From contig JBJELW010000076.1 of assembly GCA_051879315.1 (NCBI GenBank), forward strand, positions 74,022 to 138,021: 64,000 bases of DNA, in the 5' to 3' direction. Position numbers and translations under genes: made by a program. This DNA comes from Roseburia_C sp051879315. Lineage in GTDB: Bacteria > Bacillota > Clostridia > Lachnospirales > Lachnospiraceae. Within the stretch, counting starts at the first letter, position 1; the number at the start of each line of letters is the position of its first letter. The notes beneath the pieces are model-generated. The model was given only the letters and a program-made list of their open reading frames with translations. It ran no database searches and was not told the DNA's origin. Below, in pieces: positions 7,041 through 15,616 of this stretch.

Positions 7041-8711
7041 ATGGAAAACGAGACTGTCTCCAAAAATTTTATTGAGCAGATCATCGAAAAGGATTTAGCA
7101 GAAGGACATTGTAAGACCGTTCATACCAGATTTCCGCCGGAGCCTAATGGTTACCTGCATATCGGACATGCCAAGTCCATTCTTTTGAATTATGGCCTGG
7201 CACAGGAGTATAACGGACTTTTTAATATGCGTTTTGACGATACAAACCCCACCAAGGAAAAGAGTGAGTTTGTGGAGTCCATCAAGGAAGATATTCAGTG
7301 GCTGGGTGCGGATTGGCAGGATCGGCTGTTTTTTGCATCCGACTATTTTGACCAGATGTATGAAGCGGCTGTGAAGCTCATCAAAAAGGGCAAGGCTTAT
7401 GTTTCAGATCTGACTGCGGAGCAGATGCGGGAATATCGGGGAACTCTGACGGAGCCCGGCAAGGAGGACCCTTCTGTGAATCGTACAGTGGAGGAGAATC
7501 TGGCCCTGTTTGAAGATATGAAAAACGGCAAGTATGCAGACGGAGAAAAGGTATTGCGTGCCCGTATTGATATGGCGTCTCCAAATATGAATATGCGTGA
7601 TCCGGTCATCTATCGCGTGGCGCATATGACGCATCAGAATACCGGGGATAAGTGGTGCATTTATCCTATGTATGATTTTGCACATCCCATTGAGGATGCC
7701 ATTGAGGGAATCACGCATTCCATCTGTACCCTGGAGTTTGAGGATCACAGACCTCTTTATGACTGGGTAGTTCGTGAATTGGAGTATGAGAATCCGCCGA
7801 AGCAGATTGAGTTCGCAAAGCTGTATCTCACCAATGTGGTCACCGGAAAGCGTTATATCAAAAAGCTGGTGGAGGAAAAAATTGTGGACGGCTGGGATGA
7901 TCCCAGACTGGTTTCCATTGCAGCTCTCCGTCGCCGTGGCTTCACACCGGAGTCTATTAAAATGTTTGTGGATCTCTGCGGTGTGTCAAAGGCAAACAGC
8001 TCTGTGGACTATGCCATGTTAGAATATTGTATCCGTGAGGATCTGAAGTTAAAGAGATCCCGTGTGATGGCTGTGTTAGATCCCGTCAAGGTAATCATTG
8101 ACAACTATCCGGAAGGACAGGTGGAATACCTGGATGTGGTGAACAATATGGAGAATGAGGCATTGGGCAGCCGCAAGGTTCCTTTTGCCAGAGAACTTTA
8201 CATTGACCGCGAGGATTTTATGGAGGTTCCACCGAAAAAGTATTTCCGTATGTTCCCCGGCAACGAAGTACGCCTGATGAACGCATACTTCGTGAAATGT
8301 GAGAGCTTTGTAAAGGATGAAAACGGAAACGTGACAGAGATTCACTGTACCTATGATCCGGAGTCCCGGGGAGGAAACAGTCCGGACGGCCGCAAGGTAA
8401 AGGGTACCATTCACTGGGTGGCAGCGCCCACAGCAGTTAAGGCAGAAGTGCGCCTCTATGAGAATATTGTGGATGAGGAACTGGGGGTATACAACGAGGA
8501 CGGAAGTCTCAACTTAAATCCAAACTCCCTTACCATATTGAAGGACTGCTATGTGGAGCCAAGTCTGGCAGATGCAAAGGGGTATGACAGTTTTCAGTTT
8601 GTGCGGCAGGGATTTTTCTGTGTGGATGCGAAGGATTCCAAAGAGGGGGCTCTGGTATTCAATCGGATCGTATCACTGAAGAGTTCTTATAAATTGCCGA
8701 CACAGCAATAG
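7041..8711 (+). CDS. glnS: Glutaminyl-tRNA synthetase
   Basis: Class I synthetase of 556 residues that charges tRNA-Gln with glutamine in the cytosol. The ATP-binding HIGH motif is in PEPNGYLHIGH (33-43). GWDDPRLVSI and LRRRGFTPESI are typical of GlnRS and exclude GluRS. The KMSKS-type loop reads VVTGKRYIKKLV near residue 265-275, where E. coli has VMSKR. The C-terminal anticodon-binding beta-barrel region is complete. The start follows GAGGAGGA. Most Firmicutes make Gln-tRNA by the GatCAB route; GlnRS is patchy in them and generally taken as acquired by transfer, and Lachnospiraceae is one group that has it. Confidence 0.95.
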   Translation: MENETVSKNFIEQIIEKDLAEGHCKTVHTRFPPEPNGYLHIGHAKSILLNYGLAQEYNGLFNMRFDDTNPTKEKSEFVESIKEDIQWLGADWQDRLFFASDYFDQMYEAAVKLIKKGKAYVSDLTAEQMREYRGTLTEPGKEDPSVNRTVEENLALFEDMKNGKYADGEKVLRARIDMASPNMNMRDPVIYRVAHMTHQNTGDKWCIYPMYDFAHPIEDAIEGITHSICTLEFEDHRPLYDWVVRELEYENPPKQIEFAKLYLTNVVTGKRYIKKLVEEKIVDGWDDPRLVSIAALRRRGFTPESIKMFVDLCGVSKANSSVDYAMLEYCIREDLKLKRSRVMAVLDPVKVIIDNYPEGQVEYLDVVNNMENEALGSRKVPFARELYIDREDFMEVPPKKYFRMFPGNEVRLMNAYFVKCESFVKDENGNVTEIHCTYDPESRGGNSPDGRKVKGTIHWVAAPTAVKAEVRLYENIVDEELGVYNEDGSLNLNPNSLTILKDCYVEPSLADAKGYDSFQFVRQGFFCVDAKDSKEGALVFNRIVSLKSSYKLPTQQ

Positions 8712-8739
8712 AACCTTTCAAAGGAATTGGAGGAGAAGG

Positions 8740-9585
8740 ATGAATTTATTTGATGGACTCGAGAAGTTTGGAATTAAGGCTTCCCGGGATGTTGGGTTGT
8801 ATGATGAAGAGCGGCAGGCAGAGAAGGAAGAAGAACAGAAGCTGATTGCCAAGGCAAGTGAGCCGAAGGAGGAGGATTTCCTTCTGGAGAAGACGGTTCG
8901 CTGTCCGGTGTGTGATAAAACCTTTAAATGCATTGCCATGAAGACCGGAAAAGCCAAGCGTATGGAGTCAGATTGGGATCTGCGTCCCAGACAACAGTAT
9001 ATTGATGGACTGAAATATGATATGTCAGCCTGCCCACATTGTGGTTATGCTGCATTAAACCGTTATTTTGACCATATTACCACCGGGCAGATCAAGCTTA
9101 TCCGGGAGCAGGTGTGCGACAATTTTCAGCCTACCATGCTGACTTCGGGGATTCGGGTTTGCTCTTATGATGAGGCTATTGAAAAACACAAGCTTTCCCT
9201 GTTCAATGCTGTGGCAAAGCGGGCACGTACCAGCGAAAAGGCCTATAACTGCCTGATTATTTCCTGGCTGCTTCGCGGAAAGTCCGAAGAGTTGGGGCAG
9301 GATCATCCGGAGTATCAGACCTGTGTACAGGAGGAGGAGGCTTTTTACAAGGAAGCCTATGAGGGGTTGGTGAAAGCTGTTGCATCCGAGTCCTATCCCA
9401 TCTGTGGCATGGATCAAAACACTATGGACTACCTGCTGTCAGCCATGTCTTTTCATTTTAAAAAATATGATGTGGCATCTAAGTGTCTGTCACGGGTATT
9501 GACTTCTTCCACAGCCAACCACAAGGTAAAGGATATGGCATTGGAATTGAAGAGTAATATCATTGCGGAATTGAAAAAGAAATGA
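8740..9585 (+). CDS. DUF2225 family protein (zinc-ribbon plus TPR-like helices)
   Basis: A 281-residue cytosolic protein. It matches the DUF2225 layout: CPVC (55/58) with a third Cys at 64, and CPHCGYAALNRYF (98/101), which together look like a split zinc ribbon. A long helical part with repeats that resemble TPR follows (KAYNCLIISWLLRG, FKKYDVASKCLSRVL). Only 28 bases separate it from glnS and it has GGAGGAGAAGG before the ATG, so it is probably cotranscribed. The function of the family is not established. Confidence 0.75.
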   Translation: MNLFDGLEKFGIKASRDVGLYDEERQAEKEEEQKLIAKASEPKEEDFLLEKTVRCPVCDKTFKCIAMKTGKAKRMESDWDLRPRQQYIDGLKYDMSACPHCGYAALNRYFDHITTGQIKLIREQVCDNFQPTMLTSGIRVCSYDEAIEKHKLSLFNAVAKRARTSEKAYNCLIISWLLRGKSEELGQDHPEYQTCVQEEEAFYKEAYEGLVKAVASESYPICGMDQNTMDYLLSAMSFHFKKYDVASKCLSRVLTSSTANHKVKDMALELKSNIIAELKKK

Positions 9586-9630
9586 TTGTGACGGATAAGA
9601 TTTTTACGCAAAGATAGTTTGGGAGCATAT

Positions 9631-11037
9631 ATGAAAGAATTATGGATTGATTTGCAGCCGGATTCCGACAAGGCATTATATGAGCAGATCTATGATTCTG
9701 TTCGAAGAGATATTGCAGACGGTAAGATTTCCCCAGGGGAAAAATTACCGTCTACTCGTTTTTTGGCAAAGTATCTGGGGATTAGCAGGAGTACGGTGGA
9801 ACTGGCATATGATCAGCTGACTGCAGAGGGATATATCATACCCCGGCAGGGATCCGGATGCTATGTGTGTGATATCAGTGATCTGTATCAGATGCAGCAG
9901 AATGAAGAAAAACGGGAACATTCCCCCATGACGAAAAGCACCATCCGGGAGGCAGAAATCAGGTTCTCGCCCTATGAGATCGATCAGCGCAGTTTTCCCT
10001 GTGATGCATGGTATCGGGTAAATAAAAACGTTTCGCCGGGGGAGCAGCCGGAATTATTAATGTCCGGTGACTCCAAGGGACAGGAAAATTTAAGGCGGCA
10101 GATCAGCCGTTATCTCTATCAGGCAAGAGGGGTGGAATGCTGTGAGGACCAGATCATTGTAGGCGCAGGAAACGAGTATCTGCTGATGCTTTTGTCCCAG
10201 ATCCTGGGACATGGCAAATGTGTGTTGATGGAGCAATATTCCTATGTGAATGCTTATAAAACTTTTTGCAACATGGGTTATTCCATTGCAACGGCGCGCA
10301 CGGAGGCGGATGGCATCTGCATGGAGGACGTGCGGGGGAGCAAAGCGGATGTTGTCTATGTGATGCCGGTGCACCAGTTCCCGCTGGGGACGGTTATGCC
10401 GCTGAAACGGAGACTGGAACTGATAAAATGGGCTTCGGAGGCGGAAGATCGGTATGTGATAGAAGATGATCATGACAGTGAGTTTCGTTATAAGGGCAAG
10501 CCTATTCCTGCCTTGTGGGGAAATGACCAGGGGCAGCATGTGATTTATATTGGAACTTTTTCGAAAAGCATCTCTTCTTCTTTACGTATCAGCTTTATGG
10601 TTTTACCGGAGCGCCTGATGGAACAGTATGAGAAGCGCTGTGGGTTTTACGCCTGCACGGTATCCAGGTTTAGCCAGGAGGTATTGTTCCGGTTTATGGA
10701 AGAAGGGCATTTTGAACGGCATCTGAACCGGATGCGTAATAACTACAAACAGAAACATGATGTGTTGCTGGCAATTTTGAAGGAGGAAACCTGGGTCCAT
10801 GCCATCTATGGTGATAATGCCGGTTTGCATGTTTTGGTGGATGTGTACAGTCATGAAAGCGAGGAAACTCTGTGCCGGCGGGCATGGGAGTCTGGGGTGG
10901 AGATTCATGGATTGTCGGAATACCGGATCGGTCCGGCGGAAAAACGTCCTTATCCAACGATTCTTCTGGGATATGGAAATCTAAGTGAAGAAGAAATGAG
11001 CCGGGGAATTGCCTGCTTAAGGGAAATATTTATGTGA
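9631..11037 (+). CDS. MocR/PdxR-type transcriptional regulator (GntR helix-turn-helix + aminotransferase-like domain)
   Basis: A 468-residue protein. Residues about 1-80 form a GntR-type winged helix (LYEQIYDSVRRDIADGK, KLPSTRFLAKYLGISRST). The rest is a fold type I aminotransferase domain with the PLP lysine in GTFSKSISSSLRISF (about 310-318) and VIEDDHDSEFRYKG. Members usually sense PLP or an amino compound and control a neighbouring gene, commonly divergent. Here there is no divergent partner, so its target is not evident. The ATG at 9631 is preferred (GGGAG 5 bases upstream); a TTG four codons earlier is possible. Confidence 0.85.
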   Translation: MKELWIDLQPDSDKALYEQIYDSVRRDIADGKISPGEKLPSTRFLAKYLGISRSTVELAYDQLTAEGYIIPRQGSGCYVCDISDLYQMQQNEEKREHSPMTKSTIREAEIRFSPYEIDQRSFPCDAWYRVNKNVSPGEQPELLMSGDSKGQENLRRQISRYLYQARGVECCEDQIIVGAGNEYLLMLLSQILGHGKCVLMEQYSYVNAYKTFCNMGYSIATARTEADGICMEDVRGSKADVVYVMPVHQFPLGTVMPLKRRLELIKWASEAEDRYVIEDDHDSEFRYKGKPIPALWGNDQGQHVIYIGTFSKSISSSLRISFMVLPERLMEQYEKRCGFYACTVSRFSQEVLFRFMEEGHFERHLNRMRNNYKQKHDVLLAILKEETWVHAIYGDNAGLHVLVDVYSHESEETLCRRAWESGVEIHGLSEYRIGPAEKRPYPTILLGYGNLSEEEMSRGIACLREIFM

Positions 11038-11092
11038 GTGTTTTTGGGGAAAATAGAAAATAGTACTTTTTATATTTCAAAGTTTTGTAAAA

Positions 11093-11177
11093 AATAAATT
11101 TGCCTATTCTTGCTGCAGACCGTAGAGGAACGTCGGTACTTAATGAGTGCGTCTGCAATGGAATAGGCAAATCTATT
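11093..11177. repeat. Structured intergenic repeat, copy 1 (convergent mocR-type/argG ends)
   Basis: A 17-bp outer stem with one mismatch (11093-11109 with 11161-11177), a small internal loop, a perfect 7-bp inner stem (TGCAGAC 11114-11120 with GTCTGCA 11151-11157) and a 30-base apex. The apex has GGAACGT (11128-11134) and CGGTACT...AGTGC. A second copy with the same plan, in the opposite orientation, lies at 62651-62748. Read on the minus strand, the outer stem is followed by AATTTATTTTTT, so it can also end argG transcription. Confidence 0.8.
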
Positions 11178-11202
11178 GTAATATATTCTTTGAACAAATG
11201 AT

Positions 11203-12423
11203 TTATTTGTTCAGATTCAACTCCTGCATTTTCATAGCTCTTACCTTTAACGGCAGACCAAACAGAGTGATGAATCCTTCTGCATCGTGATGGTCATACA
11301 GATCACCGGTGGTGAAACTGGCCAGTGACTCGCTGTAGAGAGAGTAGGGGGATGTGGTGCCGGCCTTGATAATGTTGCCCTTGTAAAGCTTGAACTTCAC
11401 TTCGCCGGTTACATACTCCTGGGTAGAAGTAACGAATGCCTGAATTGCCTCACGCAGCGGGGTAAACCACTTGCCCTCGTATACAACCTGAGCCAGTTTG
11501 TTTCCCATATCCTTTTTTACTTCCATGGTTGCACGGTCTAATACCAGTTCCTCCAACTGTTGATGTGCAGCCAGAAGGATGGTGCCGCCGGGAGTCTCAT
11601 AGACACCACGTGATTTCATACCTACCACACGGTTTTCTACGATATCAACAATGCCGACTCCGTGTTTGCCACCCAGCCGGTTCAGCTCACGGATGATGTC
11701 GGATACCTTCATCTCTTTTCCGTTGACAGATTTTGGAACACCCTTCTCAAAGGTCATGGTTACGTATTCTGCCTCATCGGGAGCCTTCTCAGGAGAAACA
11801 CCCAATACCAGAAGATGGTCATAGTTAGGTTCGTTGGCAGGATCTTCCAACTCAAGACCTTCATGGCTGATATGCCATAAATTACGGTCACGGCTGTAGC
11901 TCTGATCAGTAGAAAAAGGAAGATCAATGCCGTGTGCCTTACAGTATTCGATCTCAGCTTCACGGGAGTCCATTTTCCACTTGTCATTGCGCCAGGGAGC
12001 AATCACTTTGATGTCAGGAGCCAGTGCCTTGATTCCAAGCTCAAAACGGATCTGATCGTTTCCTTTTCCGGTAGCGCCATGGCAGATGGCAACCGCATTT
12101 TCCTTGCGGGCAACTTCCACCAGTTTCTTTGCGATACCCGGACGGGCCATGGAAGTACCTAATAAGTATGCGTTCTCATATACAGCATTTGCCTGTACGC
12201 AGGGAATAATAAAGTCTTCGCAGAATTCATCGGTAATGTCCTCGATGTATAACTTGCTGGCACCGGATAATTTTGCACGTTCCTCCAGACCATCCAGTTC
12301 CTCACCCTGTCCGCAATCAATGCAGCAGCAGATTACTTCGTAATCATAGTTTTCTTTTAACCAAGGGATGATGGCAGTGGTATCCAGACCGCCTGAGTAA
12401 GCCAAAACAACTTTTTCTTTCAT
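11203..12423 (-). CDS. argG: Argininosuccinate synthase
   Basis: A 406-residue cytosolic enzyme that joins citrulline and aspartate with ATP to argininosuccinate. The N-type ATP pyrophosphatase loop AYSGGLDTTAIIPWL is at residues 8-22. Further family signatures are GATGKGNDQIRFELG and SYSRDRNLWHISHEGLELE. The ribosome site is AGAAAGGAAT. It is divergent from argC across a shared regulatory gap. argH and argF are not in the window. It ends in front of structured repeat copy 1. Confidence 0.97.
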   Translation of the reverse strand: MKEKVVLAYSGGLDTTAIIPWLKENYDYEVICCCIDCGQGEELDGLEERAKLSGASKLYIEDITDEFCEDFIIPCVQANAVYENAYLLGTSMARPGIAKKLVEVARKENAVAICHGATGKGNDQIRFELGIKALAPDIKVIAPWRNDKWKMDSREAEIEYCKAHGIDLPFSTDQSYSRDRNLWHISHEGLELEDPANEPNYDHLLVLGVSPEKAPDEAEYVTMTFEKGVPKSVNGKEMKVSDIIRELNRLGGKHGVGIVDIVENRVVGMKSRGVYETPGGTILLAAHQQLEELVLDRATMEVKKDMGNKLAQVVYEGKWFTPLREAIQAFVTSTQEYVTGEVKFKLYKGNIIKAGTTSPYSLYSESLASFTTGDLYDHHDAEGFITLFGLPLKVRAMKMQELNLNK

Positions 12424-12482
12424 GTTTTTATTCCTTTCTATGTATCATGTCATATGTGCGTGCCCGAGGCACCATTAAGGAT

Positions 12483-12511
12483 AATATACAACAAAACCAT
12501 GGAATGTGCAA
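12483..12511 (-). promoter_or_regulatory. argG promoter
   Basis: On the minus strand, -35 TTGCAC (12506-12511), 17-base spacer, -10 TATATT (12483-12488), about 60 bases before the start codon. Confidence 0.7.
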
Positions 12512-12533
12512 GTGAAAAAATATGCAAAAATTA

Positions 12534-12556
12534 TTTATAAAAATGCATAAAATGCA
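12534..12556. promoter_or_regulatory. Possible ArgR (ARG box) half-matching sites
   Basis: TTTATAAAAATGCA (12534-12547) is a partial fit to TGNAT-N4-ATNCA. The overlapping TGCATAAAATGCA (12544-12556) is the same palindrome with one base fewer in the centre. Both lie upstream of the argG -35 box. Confidence 0.35.
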
Positions 12557-12629
12557 AAAAAGGAAAAATTGCGGGAACATTTATGAAAAAACTTGATTAT
12601 TTTAATAGGAAGATTTGTGAAAAATATAC

Positions 12630-12664
12630 TTGCAAATCAAACAGAGTGAATGTATAATTATGCA
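12630..12664 (+). promoter_or_regulatory. argC operon promoter with overlapping candidate ARG box
   Basis: -35 TTGCAA (12630-12635), 17-base spacer, -10 TATAAT (12653-12658). The -10 lies inside TGTATAATTATGCA (12651-12664), which fits the ArgR/AhrC operator form TGNAT-N4-ATNCA. Binding of ArgR with arginine there would block RNA polymerase. The fit is to a pattern only. Confidence 0.65.
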
Positions 12665-12677
12665 GGTAAAGCGTGTT

Positions 12678-12702
12678 TGCGTATGCGGGCGATGCATGCG
12701 CA
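12678..12702 (+). other. Hairpin in the argC leader
   Basis: TGCGTATGC (12678-12686) pairs with GCATGCGCA (12694-12702) around a 7-base loop, with one G-T pair. There is no T-run, so it is not a terminator. It could stabilise the leader RNA. Confidence 0.35.
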
Positions 12703-12742
12703 TAAAGCTATCGGATAATGAAGAGAGAAAGAAGTGAACATT

Positions 12743-13798
12743 ATGATTAAGGCGGGAATTATCGGCGCGACAGGTTATGCGGGGGCGGAACTGGTCCGTA
12801 TTCTGTTGAGACACAGAGAGGTTGAGATTAAGTGGTATGGCTCCAGAAGCTATATCGATCAGAAATATGCACAGGTATATCAGAATATGTTCCGGCTGGT
12901 GGAAGACACCTGCCTGGATGATAATATTGAGGAACTGGCCAGACAGGTGGATGTTATTTTTACCGCAACACCTCAGGGATATCTGGGCGGAATTCTTACC
13001 GAGGAGATCCTGGCAAATACGAAAATCGTAGATTTGTCAGCGGATTACCGTATCAAGGATGTGGATACATACGAAAAATGGTATAAGATTGAGCACAAGA
13101 GTCCCCAGTTCATTCCTGAGGCTGTGTACGGGCTTTGTGAGATTAACCGTGAGCAGGTAAAGGGAGCCAGACTGGTGGCAAATCCGGGATGTTATACGAC
13201 CTGTTCCATTCTTACAGCTTATCCGCTGGTAAAAGAGGGGATCATTGATCCGGATACCCTGATTATTGACGCAAAGAGCGGGACTTCCGGTGCGGGTCGT
13301 GGGGCAAAGGTCAATAACCTGTTTTGTGAAGTGAATGAGAATATGAAGGCTTATGGTGTGGCTACCCACAGACACACACCTGAGATTGAGGAACAGTTGG
13401 GATATGCTGCGGGAAAAAAGATTACCATATCCTTTACGCCGCATCTTGTTCCGATGAATCGTGGAATTCTGGCTACTGAGTATGCCTCTTTGGTGAAAAA
13501 AGAGGATGGAACCTATCCCACCAAAGAAGAAATCCGGGCTGCATATAACGAGTACTATGAGAAAGAAACCTTTGTCCGTGTACTGGAGGAAGGGGTATGT
13601 CCGGAAACCAAGTGGGTGGAAGGCAGCAACTATGTGGATGTGAATTTTGTGATTGATGAACGGACCGGACGGATTGTTATGATGGGAGCATTGGACAATC
13701 TGGTGAAGGGAGCCGCCGGCCAGGCCGTACAAAACATGAATCTGTTGTTTGGCTTCCCGGAGCAGGAAGGCTTGGAACTGGTTCCCATGTTCCCGTAG
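12743..13798 (+). CDS. argC: N-acetyl-gamma-glutamyl-phosphate reductase
   Basis: A 351-residue NADPH enzyme for the third step of arginine synthesis. It starts with the Rossmann motif GIIGATGYAGAELVR, and the catalytic cysteine is in NPGCYTTCSI near residue 149. GTSGAGRGAKV and HRHTPEIEEQL are family signatures. ATG at 12743 gives the usual MIKAGIIGATGYAG start; a GTG three codons earlier is possible. It is the first gene of argC-GNAT-argJ-argB-argD, and its TAG stop lies inside the TAGGAGG ribosome site of the next gene. Confidence 0.96.
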   Translation: MIKAGIIGATGYAGAELVRILLRHREVEIKWYGSRSYIDQKYAQVYQNMFRLVEDTCLDDNIEELARQVDVIFTATPQGYLGGILTEEILANTKIVDLSADYRIKDVDTYEKWYKIEHKSPQFIPEAVYGLCEINREQVKGARLVANPGCYTTCSILTAYPLVKEGIIDPDTLIIDAKSGTSGAGRGAKVNNLFCEVNENMKAYGVATHRHTPEIEEQLGYAAGKKITISFTPHLVPMNRGILATEYASLVKKEDGTYPTKEEIRAAYNEYYEKETFVRVLEEGVCPETKWVEGSNYVDVNFVIDERTGRIVMMGALDNLVKGAAGQAVQNMNLLFGFPEQEGLELVPMFP

Positions 13799-13807
13799 GA
13801 GGCAACC

Positions 13808-14299
13808 ATGCAAAATGAAATATATACGTTGCGGCGTATGACAATGGAAGACTATGACCGCGTGCACGCACTGTGGATGAGCATCAAGGGCTTCGGAATC
13901 CGAAGTATCGATGACTCACGGGAAGGTGTGGAGCGTTTTATCCGACGGAATCCCACCACCAGCATCGTGGCTTGCGTGGGAGAAAATATCGTGGGTGCAA
14001 TTCTTTGCGGACACGACGGCAGACGGGCCTGCTTTTATCATGTATGCGTGGATGAAAGTTACCGTAAGCACGGTATTGGAAAGGCTATGGCGGAGAAGGC
14101 CATGGAGGAACTGCGGGCAGAAAATATTAATAAGGTAAATCTTATTGCATTTAAAAATAATGAGGTGGGAAACCGTTTCTGGCAAAGCATGGGATGGACT
14201 TTCCGTGAGGATTTAAATTATTATGACTGCACGTTGAATCCGGAAAATCTCACAAACTTTGTGACGGATCCGGCAAAGGCACATCATAACGGAAAATAA
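13808..14299 (+). CDS. GNAT family N-acetyltransferase in the arginine operon
   Basis: A 163-residue acetyl-CoA-dependent transferase. The acetyl-CoA loop is seen in VDESYRKHGIGKAMAEKAM (Arg-Lys-His-Gly-Ile-Gly), and the end of the fold in GNRFWQSMGWTFREDL. It lies 9 bases after argC and 55 before argJ, so it is surely cotranscribed. The position suggests a part in arginine synthesis, for instance as an N-acetylglutamate synthase that primes the ArgJ cycle, but its sequence is generic GNAT and gives no substrate. A protein or small-molecule acetyltransferase is the alternative. Confidence 0.85.
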   Translation: MQNEIYTLRRMTMEDYDRVHALWMSIKGFGIRSIDDSREGVERFIRRNPTTSIVACVGENIVGAILCGHDGRRACFYHVCVDESYRKHGIGKAMAEKAMEELRAENINKVNLIAFKNNEVGNRFWQSMGWTFREDLNYYDCTLNPENLTNFVTDPAKAHHNGK

Positions 14300-14354
14300 A
14301 ATACATACGTAGAGCGTTTGAACAGAGCAAACAAAAAAGGAAGAAGGAATCAAT

Positions 14355-15578
14355 ATGAAGAATGTTTCAGGCGGCGTAACCGCAGCGAAGGGTTTTGCAG
14401 CTGCATCCACAGCAGCAGCAATCAAATATAAGGACCGTACCGATATGGCAATGATTTTTTGCAAAAAGCCTTGCCATGTGGCCGGAACTTTTACCACTAA
14501 TTTGGTTAAGGCAGCTCCGGTAAAATGGGATCAGAAAATTGTGGCAGACAGCGCGTATGCACAGGCAGTTATCGTAAATTCAGGAATTGCCAATGCATGT
14601 ACCGGAGCGGAGGGAGACGCCATTTGTCAGCAGATAGCTGACAAGACTTCAGAACTGATGGGAATTCCCGCGGATTCAGTGCTGGTGGCCTCCACCGGAG
14701 TGATTGGAATGCAGCTCCCTGTGGATCGTATGAGTGCAGGAATTGAGGCAATGTATACAAAGTTAAATGAGGATTTAGAAAGCGGACATAATGCTGCTCA
14801 GGCTATTATGACCACGGATACCAAGCCGAAGGAAGTGGCGGTGGAGGTTGAACTGGGTGGAAAGAAAGTGACCATCGGTGGTATGTGCAAAGGATCCGGA
14901 ATGATTCATCCGAATATGTGTACCATGCTCAGTTTTGTGACCACGGATGCAGCCATCTCAAAGGAGATGCTGCAGGAAGCTTTAAGCGATACGGTGCAGG
15001 ACACTTACAATATGATTTCTGTAGACGGGGATACTTCCACCAATGACACCTGCCTGCTGCTGTCCAATGGAATGGCAGAAAATCCGGAGATTACAGAGAA
15101 GAATGCAGATTACGATACCTTTAAGGAAGCATTGTATGTGGTAAATGAAACACTGGCCAAGATGATGGCCGGTGATGGAGAGGGATGTACCGCTCTGTTT
15201 GAGGTGAAAGTCATTCATGCAGAGAGTAAAGAGCAGGCAAAAGTTTTGAGCAAGTCAGTGGTTACCTCGAATCTGACCAAGGCAGCCATCTACGGACACG
15301 ATGCCAACTGGGGACGAATTCTGTGCGCTATGGGATATTCCGGTGCGCAGTTTGAACCGGAAAAGGTGGATCTTTATTTTGAAAGTGCGGCCGGCAGGAT
15401 TACCATTATTCAGAATGGCGTTGCAGTGGATTATTCTGAGGAGGAAGCTACCCGCATTTTGTCAGAGCCGGAGGTAACGGCTATCGCTGATTTGAAGCTG
15501 GGTGATGCATCGGCCACTGCATGGGGCTGTGACTTGACTTGCGATTATATCAAGATTAATGCAGATTATCGCTCATAG
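14355..15578 (+). CDS. argJ: Ornithine acetyltransferase / amino-acid acetyltransferase (ArgJ)
   Basis: A 407-residue Ntn-type enzyme that moves the acetyl group from N-acetylornithine to glutamate and so recycles it. It self-cleaves into two chains before a threonine. Here the site reads GMIHPNMCTMLSF near residue 188-200, with Cys where most members have Ala just before the Thr nucleophile. KGSGMIHPN and GHDANWGRILCAMGYSG support the assignment. Whether it can also use acetyl-CoA (bifunctional form) cannot be told from sequence. The ribosome site is GGAAGAAGGAA. Confidence 0.96.
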   Translation: MKNVSGGVTAAKGFAAASTAAAIKYKDRTDMAMIFCKKPCHVAGTFTTNLVKAAPVKWDQKIVADSAYAQAVIVNSGIANACTGAEGDAICQQIADKTSELMGIPADSVLVASTGVIGMQLPVDRMSAGIEAMYTKLNEDLESGHNAAQAIMTTDTKPKEVAVEVELGGKKVTIGGMCKGSGMIHPNMCTMLSFVTTDAAISKEMLQEALSDTVQDTYNMISVDGDTSTNDTCLLLSNGMAENPEITEKNADYDTFKEALYVVNETLAKMMAGDGEGCTALFEVKVIHAESKEQAKVLSKSVVTSNLTKAAIYGHDANWGRILCAMGYSGAQFEPEKVDLYFESAAGRITIIQNGVAVDYSEEEATRILSEPEVTAIADLKLGDASATAWGCDLTCDYIKINADYRS

Positions 15579-15616
15579 TTAAGTGTAGATATAATAAGTT
15601 GAAGGATGGGATTGAG

